NCBI GenBank assembly: GCA_018873245.2
Contig: JAEMBT020000008.1
Span: 15,177,172-15,241,171, forward strand
Reading direction: 5' to 3'
Length of the DNA stretch: 64,000 nucleotides
DNA from: Archegozetes longisetosus
Taxonomy: Eukaryota > Arthropoda > Arachnida > Sarcoptiformes > Trhypochthoniidae
Under the pieces are notes generated by a model. The model was not told the DNA's origin. It did no database searches and was given only the letters and a program-made list of their open reading frames with translations. Of the stretch, positions 25,371 to 40,300 are shown in pieces. How positions within the stretch are numbered: position 1 is the first letter of the stretch; every line of letters begins with the position of its first letter. The translations under genes were made by a program, and so were the position numbers.

Positions 25371-28300
25371 TTATTGTTTAGGTTTATTATTAGTCTTGTG
25401 AACGTGAGTGTCGTTATCACTTGCACCCTCGTCGTCAGTCATAACATGTACTAAAACCCCGACAGCTTTCCCTAAATTACCGGCTGTTTGTAACAGATTA
25501 CTCACTTGACTCGTACCAGCCGTCGAAACTAATAATAAAATTCATTCATAAGCAACTTCAACATCAATTCAGATCTATTTGATTTTGTACCTGAATTTTC
25601 AGATCCATTGGTGTGATTGAGAGCTTTCGGGGGGGATATGTTATGGTTGTGCATATTTCGTGGTCCACTTGACATTCGTGTTAATGAACTTGTATTATGA
25701 ATAGCGGGTGAAGGAGAGGGGTCTGGTTCTGACTCAAGAAGCTGTCGCAGCCTTTGCAGCTGAGCTTCAAGTTGTCTGTTATGGTCTTCTAGTATTTGCA
25801 TTCTTGCTTCTAGTCTTCCCTTGTGCTGTCTCAAGAGCTTTGCCTCAGCCAACATTGCTTCTTCCCTGCTGGGGGTCGATATCGGTGTGATTTCGATTTC
25901 GGAATCACTCATAACATTGGACCCAATTTTAGTTTGATTAGTATAACTTGAAACGTTGTTACTCAATCGACTTGATGTTCGCTCTGTTTTAAGTCTTTCA
26001 TATTCTGCTTGCAACAATCTTCAAGATTTAAACCAAAACATTAATTAAACAATTATTTCAATTTAATAGACCAGTACCTGTTCTCTTCTTCTAATTCATG
26101 TATAATAGATTCCAATTCATCTCTTTGATCGGCATCAATGGCTGCTATCACTTGTGCAGGACTTCTGGGGGTGTATAATCTGTAATCAGTGCCTAAAGTC
26201 TGACAGCAGTGAGCAATCAATTGATGTTCGTCTTCGCTTCTAAAAATTTCACGAATAAATTGTCAATATTTCATATGATCAGAATAAGAAGAGTGATAGA
26301 ATACTTACGATTCATCTGGAGTTGAATTGCTCCTTCCTCTGAGCTCAACTTCAGCCAATCGATTTGCATAGAGTTCGAGTCTTGAATGCATATCTTGTGA
26401 TGTGTGATGTAATGTGTGTGAAGGAGAGGGCGCCGGACTCTCTAAGTCATCGCCTTCTAATACTGTTTGAACGGGTAGATAACCAACTCGTGGGTGTCTT
26501 TTGAAGTATCGCTTTGATTTGAATTTATTACGAATAATACGAGTGAAGTCGCGAACGTCTTCTCCCGAACGCGTCACAACACAATATTCTTGCATCGGAT
26601 GACTGCAAACAATGAATAATAATTGAATTTATGTAAATTTGACTATCGATTATTAAAATCTATTCATACGTGATCTTATGGTGTTTGGCTCTTCTGCCAG
26701 AAAAGAAACAATTTTGGCACATATCAAAATTGAAACACTTTAAGCATCGATAACGGAATCCAACTATCGGATATTGTCTGCAGATATTACACTTCGCCTG
26801 ATGTTTGGCGGTCTCGGCAGCAGACAATCGATGCAAAACTGGTAGCCATACAATGGATTGTGGTTCTTGTTGTAACCATCCCAGGAAGTCAGGCGCTTGG
26901 ATCTCACTCTTATTGCCAGCTTTCACAAAGCAAGACCTGACACTCGGCTCGATGTTGCTTCCACCGAATGCCGCGATTTCTCCTAAAAGTCGAGGAATTT
27001 GAATGCAATCATGTAACAAAAGGCCTAATTTTCGTTCGTCAGCACATCCATTAGTGTTCGCAATCAGTCGAAATAAATCTGTTTGTCAATTGAAAATGTT
27101 TAATAAGTTTGTTTGCGTACTACCGATCAGTGTTACTGATATAAGTGTTATGTTATCTCACATTTATATTTGTCTTCCAGTGGGGCTTTACAGAGAAGAG
27201 CTAAACCAACTTTGAACGAAAGAATTCTTATATATCCGGTTCGAGTGGATCTATAAATTCATACATTCATTCATTCATATCTTAATCAAATGATAAGTCA
27301 GATTAGAACAAATAAGAAAGTCTTACGTGTCGTAGAGGTTCAGTAACCAATTAAGACATAAATCAATATAAAGCGGAACTTTTTCCATAAATGAGTGATC
27401 GACAGCTATGCCTTCGAATATATTTTGCAAACAGCTTATCATTTCAGGAACGCTAATCAGTTTGTCGTTTTGTGCTCGTAATCCGTGCTGGTCAAAGATG
27501 TTAATGAGATTATCGAGTAATATTAAATCGAGACATAATCTTCTTTGCACTGTTCGCAACTTCATTGCTGTTCGATAGGCAGAGTAGCGAACCTCATTGA
27601 ATTCGGTTAAAGAATTTAGTATTTCTGTATATTTAGGCGATTCCTATCAAACACACAAATTCAATGTCAAGTTAAGACAATTAATAAAGTTCTCTAAGAG
27701 TTCAGGCTTTGCAATAACTAATGGCATAATTTTGATTGAAAGTTAACACAAAAAACGTGTCATTAGTTATATAGCAATGTCTTACCCAATGTGTCGTTTC
27801 TGTCGCATGGCTTTAAGGAAAAATCAAAGGAAAAAACAAGTTATCGATCGTTCGAGTTTAAATGTCATTTTGGACTTACTTTATATAATAAGGCACTTTG
27901 TTTGCGGCAACCGCTCTCTCCCACGGATGATCAACTGCTGATTTAAGAAACTGTTGTTGAGCAGAACCATGATCTCGAATAGACTGTTCAATAGCCTTTT
28001 GACGCTCATCAACCGCAAGTTGTAATAATCTGGAGCGTGTATTCAATTCTTCCAAATGATTTAAATTAGAGTGGGATAGGAGTACATTACAACCAGTAAT
28101 GCGAGCCGCGGCCTCATTCACTTGCTCTGTTTGTAATTGAATTGGAGCTATTCTATCGCGGAATGCCTTCAACAATACAATAGAAAACCAAATGACACTT
28201 CATTATAAATGAGCACTTCATTTTTCTTAATTATTATTGATTTCACTCTGAAGATAACTTAATCAAATTTGAGACTATTCAAAAGTCAAAACTAGAAATA

Positions 28301-31300
28301 GTACAATACGACGTAGACATACGTTCACGAGCATTAGTCAGATCGGAGTACCTTACTGTCTGACAGCTCGATAGTACAATAAATTAAAATTGATAGACAA
28401 TAAGAATCACCTTTAGTTCATTGAGTTGTTGTGGCAATTGGTCGAAAATGATGTCAGTAATGGGCGGCCATTTAGCTTTATGTATTTCTGCGGAATGCAA
28501 TTTTGCGCTCAAATCTTCCATTCCCTTCTGTAAGGCTTGCATTCTCTGTGTGATAGAAATGGACAAATCTTAACATTAAGTTATCGACTGTATTAATCAA
28601 GATATAGATAGTGAAGCCAAGCGCTTAAGCAATTGAATAGGAACGCAATCTTTATAACAATAGAATATTATTATAGCCGGCATGTGATGGCGCACAGGAC
28701 TTTCTACGGTCTGTGTACTGACCCTCTGAACATCGTCTAATCGTTTTTGCCTTTGCTCCGTCTGTTGCAATAATTCATTCCATTTATCAGAAAGTTTGTT
28801 CACTTCTCTCCTTATGCTTCTTGTAATCTCTCTGGACTGTTCGTCAGTACTTCTATAACCTTGACTATGACTATCCCCTCCTTCGTAATCTTTGACTGAA
28901 ACAACAAACAACATGTCAACCAACAAAGAACTAACGCTTATTTATATTAAATTTATCAAAGAAACACTAAGACTACAAGACAGCTTAACAGATCCAATAA
29001 GACTAGTCAAACCTTCAGAATCGCTGCCCTCCATGTGTCCGATTCCTTCCTTGGCCACATATTGTCTACCAGCTAACAGACTGCTATCGATGATTGGTCG
29101 CTTGTCGTCCAGTTGTCGCCTGAGACTTCGATGCTCCTCTTGTTGTTTCAAAATGGCTGCCACATCGCCACCAATGGTTGGCTGTGATGCCAGTTCTGTC
29201 TCCTTCTTAATGACCCATTCGGTGAGTTCGCGCAAAGACAACAATAACTGGTTCCATTGTTCAGCACTAGTTTCAAGTCTACTCCTAAGTGATATTGTCT
29301 TTAATCTTAATGTATTCCATCTATGATTCATTTCTTCAAGTTTGTGTTGCATCAAAAGCGCGTCGTCTTGACTCTCGAGTGTTTGTAATATTTGACAACT
29401 TCGATCATTTAGGGTTAAATGCATTTCACGTTGAGATTCAATTTCACGTTGAAGTTCCTAAATAAACATAAATATTCTCAATAAATTCTGTTTACATTTA
29501 CGTTCAATTTATATTTGTATATACTATAAGTAAAACTTCGAAACAGACTCGAGTAGAGAAATAAAACAAATTTAAAATTCAATTGCAGCAAAGCTTTTGC
29601 CAAATTATGGAAATTTTCAAATTTAGTTTAATCCCAGCAAAATGTATAAATAGTTTGAAATAGATTTTTATTTCCATAATCATCCGCAGTTTGATTTTAG
29701 TTTAGAGTTGAAACGCGAAAAAGAGTGCTAAGTAAGCACTTTTAGATAAAACCACTTTAAGGCCTATGGAAAAGCAATAAAACAAAAGAACCTGTAATTT
29801 AATCGCTCTTCTCACTACTGAATGCAGAACTACGACTGTCTTATGCAGGTCGGTCGATAATTTGGAATTAACCAAATCGAAAATGCAAACCATTTTCAAA
29901 ACACAACTGATTAAAGACGATATGATATAAATATATGAGTGCATTAGAATCAAATCTAACGAAAATGAATAATAAAGCGAACAGGGCTTTGAAGAGATGT
30001 CGAATTTTGCGCAATCATCCCAAGTGCAAACTATTACAAAAATGCAATTCATGGAGAACTGCAAATTTGACCAACTTATTTATTAATCTGTAATTCCGAG
30101 ACACGTTAATCAACATACACCTAAATGTATACCTTTTCTAACTTTAAAAGGATATTTTGGATGTCAGTCGTCACGTTAATCATTGACAATCTGGAGCTTG
30201 AAAGGAAAACGATGTACAGAGGAGATCAACTAGAAAACAAAGCAACTCAAGAGTTAACCAAGAGCGAGAACTGAGACCCAATTGAATTAAAAATGTTGAA
30301 CTGCTCAGTGAAGTCATGTTAAAGTGTGATGGAGAGCAAATGGCAGTTTGTCGGCAAAAGTTAAGAAATAGGAATATATATTAGAATAGTAAAGCTTAAG
30401 AGTAGATCATGTTTAGACAACTAGTTATTTATAGCGTAAGTGTCAAACAATATGATTACTAAACAGAAAGTGACTTCAATTTATGCTTTCAAAAATTCAA
30501 TGTCGTCAACTTCTAAGATAAACAGTGAAGCCATTACGCACATTTTGGTGCAGTACATTAATTAGTTGTGCACTGGTTTGGTTAAAAAGATGATTGTTCT
30601 GAGAAATTGATTAATATTAACCGGAAAACTTAAGTTGTTTTGAAGTATTAGTAAATACTGGGTATTAAGTGCTACGAGTTGAGGCAGGTCCCAACAACAA
30701 GATTAATGATAGAAAAATATCTATTTTAAGATCAGATAAACTGAAAGTCACATCAATTGTGATCAATATTATAAAATTTAAGTCACAAAAAGCACCAACT
30801 GATAACTTGACAGTATATAAACTTCTTAACCTCAATCTTCTAATTCTATTTAATGGTCAGAATTGTCAAAAATCTTAAGACTTGAAGATTTTAAAAACTT
30901 TGAAATCTAGAGCATTACAGTTTGCAAGTTGTGCACAGAATAGCTTCATAAAGATTGACAGTTTGAAAATTTGAACGCGTAGTTTACACACTTATGAAAA
31001 TTTTTATGATCAATAGCACTCATTCAGTTTTAAACTGGTGTTCAAAATGTAAAGAAGATGTTGAACACTGAAAATAAGTAGTGAATCTGAGTTCCAGAAT
31101 CTGAGCTAAAGAGAAACTGTTGGAATCATTATGTAATTGGAACAAAGGTAAATACAAATGTTGTAATACTCTCTAATAGCTAATTACTGAATTCCTTATC
31201 GTAAATTGTGAGTATTGCAGGCTATAAAGTGGTCAGTCCTGAAACAACTCAACAAATATTAATATATTGATCAATAGAATCATTTGTATGCACTAACAAA

Positions 31301-34300
31301 TGAAATGCTGACAATTAAGAATTAAGGTTATTCTTAAGCCAACAGTAATGTTAATTTGTATGATAGGATCGACTGCTAATCAAATTCAGAGCAGTATTTT
31401 CGATATCTGTCATGAAATATGCAATAGAATTACTGTATAGAAAAAGAAGATTTAGGAAGAGGCCAAACATTTGCAGAGTATCACATTTATTGTACACAAT
31501 ACTCATGTTCAGTTGTCAATGTTAACCGACTTATATAAACCTTTGTATACCGACATAACATTCATAAAATTGTGATAACATCATTTTCATCTGAAGAATA
31601 AGAGTAAAATTGTTATTTTTGTGGCGCAACTTCTGCTCGTTAATTCAATACTAACTTGATTTAGTTTAAATTGTTTAAGTCAATAATAGACTGAAAGCAA
31701 TTATTATATTACTCTTCAATTAATCGATAACAGGATTCGTGACTTTATTCGTTTTGAATATATGACTGCGCAAAACTATTAGCTAAACTTTATATTTAAT
31801 ATCTAATTCAATCTTCATTTATTAGTTTCGATGCAAATTCAAGTCATTTTGAGAACTGAACTTTTGATAAATAGAGTAACCAAATAATTAGTTGAAATCA
31901 AATTAAAATAAATATCTATCATACTGACTAACCTAACCTAACCTAATCAAATATTTACGTAGTGTATGGCATTGTAAGTTTACTTTCAATCTGAAGAACG
32001 TATTTTTCTTATAACTGCTTTCGAATTGAGAACAAAAAATTAAAACTTATTCTCAAAAGTTGCAACTTAGAGAAGGATCAATATGATATATACAATAATT
32101 GATGACAAACCTTGATTTGGTCGAACCAATTTCGTTGCCTCAATGATCTGTCTCCTGATTTGTTAGTTTCTAATTCTAATGCATCCAAATTAGACTCAAT
32201 CTCTGTGAGCCAACCTAAGAACCTATCAATTGCCCTGTCGAGTTGTTGTATAGAATTTAGTGCATTCTGTAATGCTTTTCCACGTCCTTGGATGCTAATA
32301 AACAATAAGTGACAAGATTAATGAATGAGTTAATTTTTCAGATTTAGTCTGTGTCAAAAAGTAGTTTAATTCTCGCTACCTAACACTGAGTTCAGCGAAT
32401 CTCTGGTTCATTCGATCTGCTGCCGCTCGAATCTTCGACGCATCTTCCTGTGGGTATTCAGTGGCCATTCTGTATGCCACTCGGGTCAGACTTTCGACTG
32501 GAGTTTTCCATTGATTAAGTTCTGACTGAAGTGACTGTAGATAAGAAATCAGAGAAGTGTGAGCACAATATTAAGCCTATAATCCAATACTTGTGATATT
32601 CAGTTGGTCTTACTTTTTGTTCTTTGAGTTGAGCTTCGATAATATCCAATGTTTGTCCAACTGATGGTAATCTTTGGAGTTTGGCCTCGGCTCTGTTAAG
32701 CCAAGCTTCGACTTCACATCGGCGATCATCAAAACTGCGACCATTCATTAGATAGCCTTCGAGTTGGCTTTTTCTCTGCATTGTTTCTTCTTTAGCTCGT
32801 AACCAATCTTTTTGGAACTCAGTCACTGCAAATAAATCAGAAAACTTAATAAGACTATTACCTCAACTCAGAGTCAAAAATGAAAAAGTTCAAAACGAGT
32901 AAATGACCAAAAAAGATATTTGCTATAAGTTGGGATCTGTTCGCGCTATAGCTTTATGAATGTGCAGACATTCACAAATAATTTACCTCTTTCTTTATCT
33001 TTATCTTCTGATGACACGTGCAATTTATTTAGATATTCTGATCGCCGTTCGTGTTCTTTCAGAAAATCCTATAAACAATAAAAAGAATAATAAATATAAA
33101 TAGATTTACCAAAACATAAAGAGTTAGCTGTAAATGTTGAGCTTAGTTTGAAATAGCAATCAACAGCACAGCTTTTGCACAACAATATCAATACTAAACA
33201 GCTTAACGGATTCTATAAACACTTTCTTATATTTAACAGACAATATTTTTCAAGTTTAATCAATATCGCCCAAACAGACATATGTACGTAACGGAAGAAA
33301 GCATGTCTCTCAAAAGCAAGATTATTAATAGATATTTTTCATTCATACGAGCAAAAATACAGATTCCTTTTCACTGTTATGTCTATTATGTCTAATATTC
33401 ATTTTCTCAAACTCAATACCTCTAAACTATCAGATTTTAAGATTATTATGTTCCCTCAATTACTCGCTTCTCATATAATCTAATTGTGATTTGATTGTTG
33501 TGAGAGTTAACCTGAAAATGATTAGCAAGAAAGACTTTGACGATTTGAAATTATCGATTCAGTTTTAGGTGTAGGCGAACCTCTCCAATATTTCAATAAT
33601 GCATCAAAACAATTTGAGCCTAAAATTCAATTTAATATTCTTATGTCTTGTCTTCTGTTAACATTCACAAAAGGTTTGTAAATTTCAAACCAAATTGTAG
33701 ACTCAAATCCAATTTGACCGAAAAAGGAAATCAAAATTGGCATAAAAAATAACGACTTCACTCTAAGGTATGAAATATGACAATACCCTTAAAGAATCGC
33801 ACCATTCTATACAAACGCTTGAGCACAATTCTGACTATTTTCTATTTAATGAATAAATAGAAATTCTAGTGAGAGATTCTGGTAGTTAAGAATAGATTAT
33901 TGGAGAGTTGAAGATAAAGCTAGAACAGGTGTATGTGTCATAAACTAACTTTATATGCATGAATGAATCAACTATTTGCAAGTTACACTTCTGGCATTTC
34001 AATAGGATTAGTTTCAATTATTAAGATACATAGAAAAATAATTAGTCATAGTAAAACACAGTATGACCCGAAGATCTGTGACAGATTTGAAACACTTGAA
34101 AAGTGTGAATAATGGTCAAATGGCCAGTTCAACTCTAGTAAATAATGATTACGTTTGATGGAAGTGACGTCATTACATTACATAAATCGTTTTATTTATT
34201 GGATAATATTTACGGTTCAATGTGAAAAGAAGTTTAAGTACCCCTAAATATCGAAATTACTGACAGAAGAGTCGAAGATAAATATCGATTTTATTTTTGC

Positions 34301-37300
34301 GCTTTAACTTAGATTTTATAGAACCCGAAGCAAATCCAATAATTTACTAAAAGGAAACCTTATCTCTACAGAAACACAATTATATACTATGTGGAAGCAA
34401 CTTATCATAATTTTGCCAAAGTTCAAAGACAATAATTACAAACAGATAAAATGATGTGCATTTGGCGACTTATGGATTAAACTAAATTGTTCATTCTGGC
34501 GGCAAATTAAAAGACAAATAGAGTTGACAAATTGTAACAATAAAAAAGAAGTATAAGTATGAATAAAAGCACATATCTTTCATACGATCAATGAAGAGGC
34601 TTAACTAAAATCAATTTTAAGAGCTTTATAGTTACAATTATTCGTTCGTAATACAATAGGTAGAAATTATTTTATTAGGAACAAATGCTTAATGCTTTAG
34701 ATTTGAACTCGCGCCGCAATTGTGTCTTTAGTCACAGACATTAGGCGTTTAGTGACACTCAAAAAGAGATCTAACCTGAAACGAAGGCCTAAGATTTAGT
34801 GATTATAATCTAAGCCGACATTATTAAGTACTAAAAAAGCCAAATAAGCAATAATAAAAGTAATAAAAAATGGAGCCATTATTTACCATGTGCGGCAACT
34901 GATTGACAATTGGTATTGACTGAGGATATTTGCGGTATTACAAACACACAACTAGTCGATTGAGAGCACAGAACCATTTTTCTTAGACGAAGGCAAATCA
35001 CTTTAATAGCTATTATTTAGTAAGAACAGTATTAAAGTAAAGTGAATTGCATTTTAAATTTGTTGAGCATTGAGAAGCGTGAAGCACATCAAACTACTGG
35101 TTAGTTAACTAGGCTTGAAAGATACGGCTGCAGCGGCCGCGGCAGCATCTCCTATCTCGACTTAGCTCTAGAAGCCATGACATGATCTAATACAAACCGA
35201 TCAATAAAAGTGAATCAATACACTCTCTACTCTATAGTGTAGGCTTTTATGCCAAAATCACATTTCAACTTTCAATTTCATTTCTAACTACTATTGCTTT
35301 AAGTAAGGCAAAATAACTCAATTTTCTCGTAATTTATCAACATCAAGCATTAATTCTTAAAAAATAATTACTTGTGTAATGATTCTCATAAAATTATCGG
35401 ATCAAAGCAAAAACCCGAAGTTAAATGACACCTAAGTGTTTAATAGTTTGCTTTGCACTTTCTTTTTTAAATGTTTGTCTTAATTTAAATTGATATATTT
35501 TGAGACAAAATATTAGTTAGAAAAATAAGTATATTTTGATAAGATCATTTTGACATAAAATTAAGTTTTTAGGAATAGAGTCATATCTACCAATAATTGA
35601 ATGTGGTTATAGTATTGTTGCCTTTAGTTTGAGTTAAATGTATGGAGCATGCGAACTAACCCACACACAAACACAGTTTAGAGCTTTCTTTTGAAGAAAT
35701 ACGTGTTTATCTGTAGGTTTGTGTCATCAACCTCTGGTATATGAAGGGTTGGTCCTCAGGAGACCTATTCCAATGGCCTTTAAGGTCTACAATATCTTCA
35801 ATCTTCTAATTCATTTCAGAAATAATAAAACGCAAGTTTTGGCCTAATTCAGGTTATCTATAGACTACATAACTAAATAATTTATTCTATTTATCATTAA
35901 TTTCAAAAATATTCCTAATTCTCTATGAAAAATAGAGCTCGAGAGCTTTAGTTCTTACTTTTATTGCTCCACTCAAATTGCTTTCAATTTATTTTTTTAT
36001 TGTGCGCCGCATTGATGAGCAGTCTTTCAATGCGAATAATTTGGATAAAAATTAGATTTTATAGAAATAGTAGTATTATTATAAACTATCGTTTATAATT
36101 AGGACTTACTTTAAAATGTCATAAGACATACCCTAGAGTGAACTAATTCAAATAACAACTTCTACTTATGAAATAGTAAAATGTCTATAAAACATTTAAT
36201 AGTGACTTTCAATCTATTTTTCTAATCACCCCAATCGATCTTTCTAACACTTGTTGTGACTAAGTCTGCTAAATTGATTTATCTTGCTAATGATTCAAAT
36301 TTTATAATAGTGTTTGAAAATAAGTTAGACCTCAAATTTTGAAATACATTTTTAGATACATCAAGTCTTGTGAAGGTTACATTCATATCAAGTATTATCA
36401 AATAAGTACAAATATATTTCTTTATCAGAGATTTGAAAGTTTTTATGCTTTGCAATTCGATTCAATTTCTAAAGGACATGGATTCTACGATTACAATTAT
36501 TGTAATGCAGGTGAGAGACATTGTCGTCAAACTAACGCAAGAGATACTTGACATGAATAGACAACTAATTCTGGGAATTCAAGTTTCCGTTAAAAAATAC
36601 AGAAGCAGCACGAAAACAGGTATCATCTTAGATTCCCAATAAATGTAGAAATCATTTTGATTGAAAATTGTTCTAAATTGATCGATATATGCAAACTTAT
36701 TTTTCTACTGGAAAACCCTATCACACAAAATACTCATAATTATTCTGACAACCAAAATTAATTAATATGACTTCATTCAATCTGACATAACTTCTAGAAA
36801 TCAATTGTCACATCGATTTGATTGATCGTATTTGTTGTATGAGAAGATAAAATCATAGGGAACGTCGTCTTTGAGAAGTAATCACATGTTTGCATTATTA
36901 CACTACATTTGGTTTATTTTTCGACCGGTGAACGTAAAAGATTTTATTCTTAATGGTCAAAAAGAAGAAATACCGACAAAAAAGCATTCGATTGAGACAT
37001 TATTATAGTTTAGACATACAACGAACCTATGCTTCTAGTACCAAAGTTAATGTCTAAATATCCATAAAAACAACCACTTTGTATAGATCTTAATGAACAA
37101 ACTGAACATGCTTCTAACCAACATTCAATAAATTATTAATTGATTCGGAACTTCATACTTGATATGAACTAAAACTAGAATATTGTGGCTGAGACTGAAT
37201 TTATGTAGAGAGCCTTTTCGGCTTGAGCTGTGAAGAGCACAGCTTGAATTGATAGCTATTTGCTTAGACACATTGTGCCTTGTAATGCATTGTTTAGAAC

Positions 37301-40300
37301 ATTGATTATGTAGTTTAACATTTTAACGATCATTTGAGCATAGTTTAACTTGACAAATTCTAATTTTAACAATTGGTTATTTTTAAATACTTCAAGTCGT
37401 TATCAAGTTTAGATCGAGTGAAAACGTGCAGTGATCAGAAGCAGAGCTTGAAATAAGAGGAAAGCTTAAAAGTGATCATAGAATCATGTAATCTTATTCA
37501 AGCGTTTGATGAGTTTTCGCTCTCTAAACATATAAAATTTATAATTTCATTTTGTTTTCAACCAAAGGCAGTGATGCTTTAATTTAATGCCATCATTTTT
37601 ATAACGTAAACATTTCTAGTAATTAAATATTGATTGTTAGATTAACTTTAAAACAGGTTTAAAACATTTTAGAAAATTCGTTTCAACCAAATAAGGCATA
37701 TAAAAGTTGTCAATTAGGATTGTGTTGTCAATCGATTAAACACTATATCGCGTTCTCTAAGCAATAAATGGATGTATACTATTGAGTAAAACATTATTCA
37801 AGTAAGCATTAGTCGACTCTAAAACAATCAATCCGTAAAACATAATTTGGCCATTTTGTTGGTCTAATCCATTAAACTATCATCAAAACAAGACGAGTAT
37901 ATCAATTCTAGTCAAATAACTGATTATAATTTAGGAACAAATGACTTTTTGTCGACTCAAATGTTTAATGGACACAAAGATTACATATTATCACTGGTAC
38001 TGGTAATACTATCACTTTGTTTTCGCAATAGATTCGGTCAATCGAACAAAGGCGTATTGAGTTTGACACACTAAATCAGTCAATCATTTTAATATTTACG
38101 CAATATATCTATTAATGTCCATACTTGTCATTTATTTCTATTTCTTACTCTATCACTCGCCAATAGTTACGAAAACTATTTTTTTGGACAATTTATCTTT
38201 TTTTAATAAGAGAGTTTTGAAAGCTTTTGCAAAAACCTTTTAACTACAGAATGAGACTGGTATTTGAGAGAACGAATCGATTGAAGAATAGGACTGTTGG
38301 ATGTGCTCATAATAACATTATGAAGCAGTAAAAGACAGTGTTTGGTGCGTCAGCTGCAAGATTTTCACAGAGAATTCATTTAGATAAAGACTCCGGCATT
38401 GTTTGATTAGAATAATATTGGACTGAGACAACAGTTCAAACAACGGCTCAGACAACAACTCAACTGAACAATTGCGAGCAAAACTTAAGAAAAACGCCAA
38501 CCAAAAACAAAACAAATACAAACTAACAAATGCCAAACCTTAAACACTTACCTCCGTTTTATGGATAGCTTTAAGCAATTCCCGATCTCGAGACTGATTG
38601 TTGGCATTCTTGCACAAAGTCGTGATATCATTGATTCGATCGTTGAGCCATTCTTTAAGATCATTAATATTACTCTTACTTAGACTCAATTTAACTGTTT
38701 CGCCACGAATCCTAAGCTTTCGAAGTAATAGACTTCGCGCTTGTCTTAATTTGTTCATATTATCATTGAGTGAATTCGGAGGCTTGTGTCCAAGAGTTGA
38801 AGAATCATTTTCTATTTCAGTTATCATCACTCCCAACTGCTCATAAGTAGTTTCGTGAGTCTAATACAAAAGTTATAAAAAGTTAGAACTTATTGGATTA
38901 AAAATAAGTTACTATATTGAAGATTGAAAGAAGTTGAGTGATAAATAAATATTTCTTTTTATGATGTATGGATTGTTTGTGAGCTTCTTTAAGTAAAAAC
39001 ATTCAGTAAATTAAACAAATTGTGCTTTAGCTCATTCTTAGTGTAAAACATCTGTTTTTCAATATTTCAAGATTCATAAAAATGATAAAATCTATCAAAA
39101 GCACATATAAATTTTGCATAATATTTAAATCGATAGAAATGAATCAACTTTGACTTAATATATGTAGCGGTGAATAGTAATAAATTTGATAAACTATTGT
39201 AATAAATCCCACGGTATCACAAAGAATCATAACCGAACAGTTTAGAAATTGAAACAAGTGATACACTAGGAAAACACAAATTGTCAATTAGTTAAGAAGC
39301 TCATTAATATTTAAACCCAGAATGTATTGAACAAGCTGAATAATTGGAGACATTCGATAGAAAGGAGAACATATGTGTCAAAGTATTTTTTGAGAATACA
39401 TATGCAATAAAATAACCAAATATTGTGAGACAGACTTAGGAACACAAACACAGTAAACACAGTCTATAGTGTGTTCAACAGTAACCTTTGCATTAATAAT
39501 TAATTATATCTTTGCGCACAATTTGCCGATTATAAAAAAGAAAGTTTCGGTATAATTTTGCATGAAATCCATTAAAGATACATTGTGTCAACATTTATAC
39601 TGATCAGTGTCTGTGATTTGATTGAATAGATAGATTTGAGCGAATTACTAGTCAATTGAAAATATACTAAACGGCAGTGTTTCATCGAGCTAATCATCGA
39701 AAAGTATTCTCAAGATTAATGAGAAAAGCAATGCAAAAACTGACACATTCGATCAGATTAATGATTGATTAAGTAACATGAAAATGTTTGTAAGCAATTT
39801 AAAACTAATGCATGTTTGAGTTTTAACTGATTGGAGTCCATGGTTTAGTTGTTTATCGCTCTAATATCAACAAATCTGAAAGGACTATATTTACTGTTTT
39901 TGAAAGTAGAGCAGTAATGGAAATTGAGAGGAACAGTATAAGCTTACTGTTAGATCTAATAGTTGTGAAGCGTCCACAATGTGTGCGTTGAAAAAGATAA
40001 GTCAAACTATTATTAGGCAATAATGTTGATGTGAAAATTTCACCCTTCAAATAACAATAATAAACAGGCCCTAAACAGTCTGCTTAAAACACATTATCAG
40101 CTGAAATGCTTTTTAAAAATTGCATCCTATAAATGGATCCATCGAATAAAGTATTGTTTAAATTGACGCTCACTTCAAACTACTTCTGAATGACTCAATT
40201 CTCAATCATTACCTATTACTTTAAAACTTTGGAAAAATCTAATTTTCACTAATAAATCGGTAATCTATAAAGTAATGGTGAATATTTTTTATAAGTTTGC

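Noticed and set aside
34680-34765. tRNA-like region (GAGTTCAAATC on the minus strand)
   Set aside because: A B-box-like string is present, but the T stem does not pair, the anticodon loop would have eight bases and no acceptor stem forms.
36339-36642. Two overlapping plus-strand ORFs in the 5.5-kb dystrophin intron
   Set aside because: No recognisable motif, no promoter or splice context; frequency is as expected in AT-rich intron.
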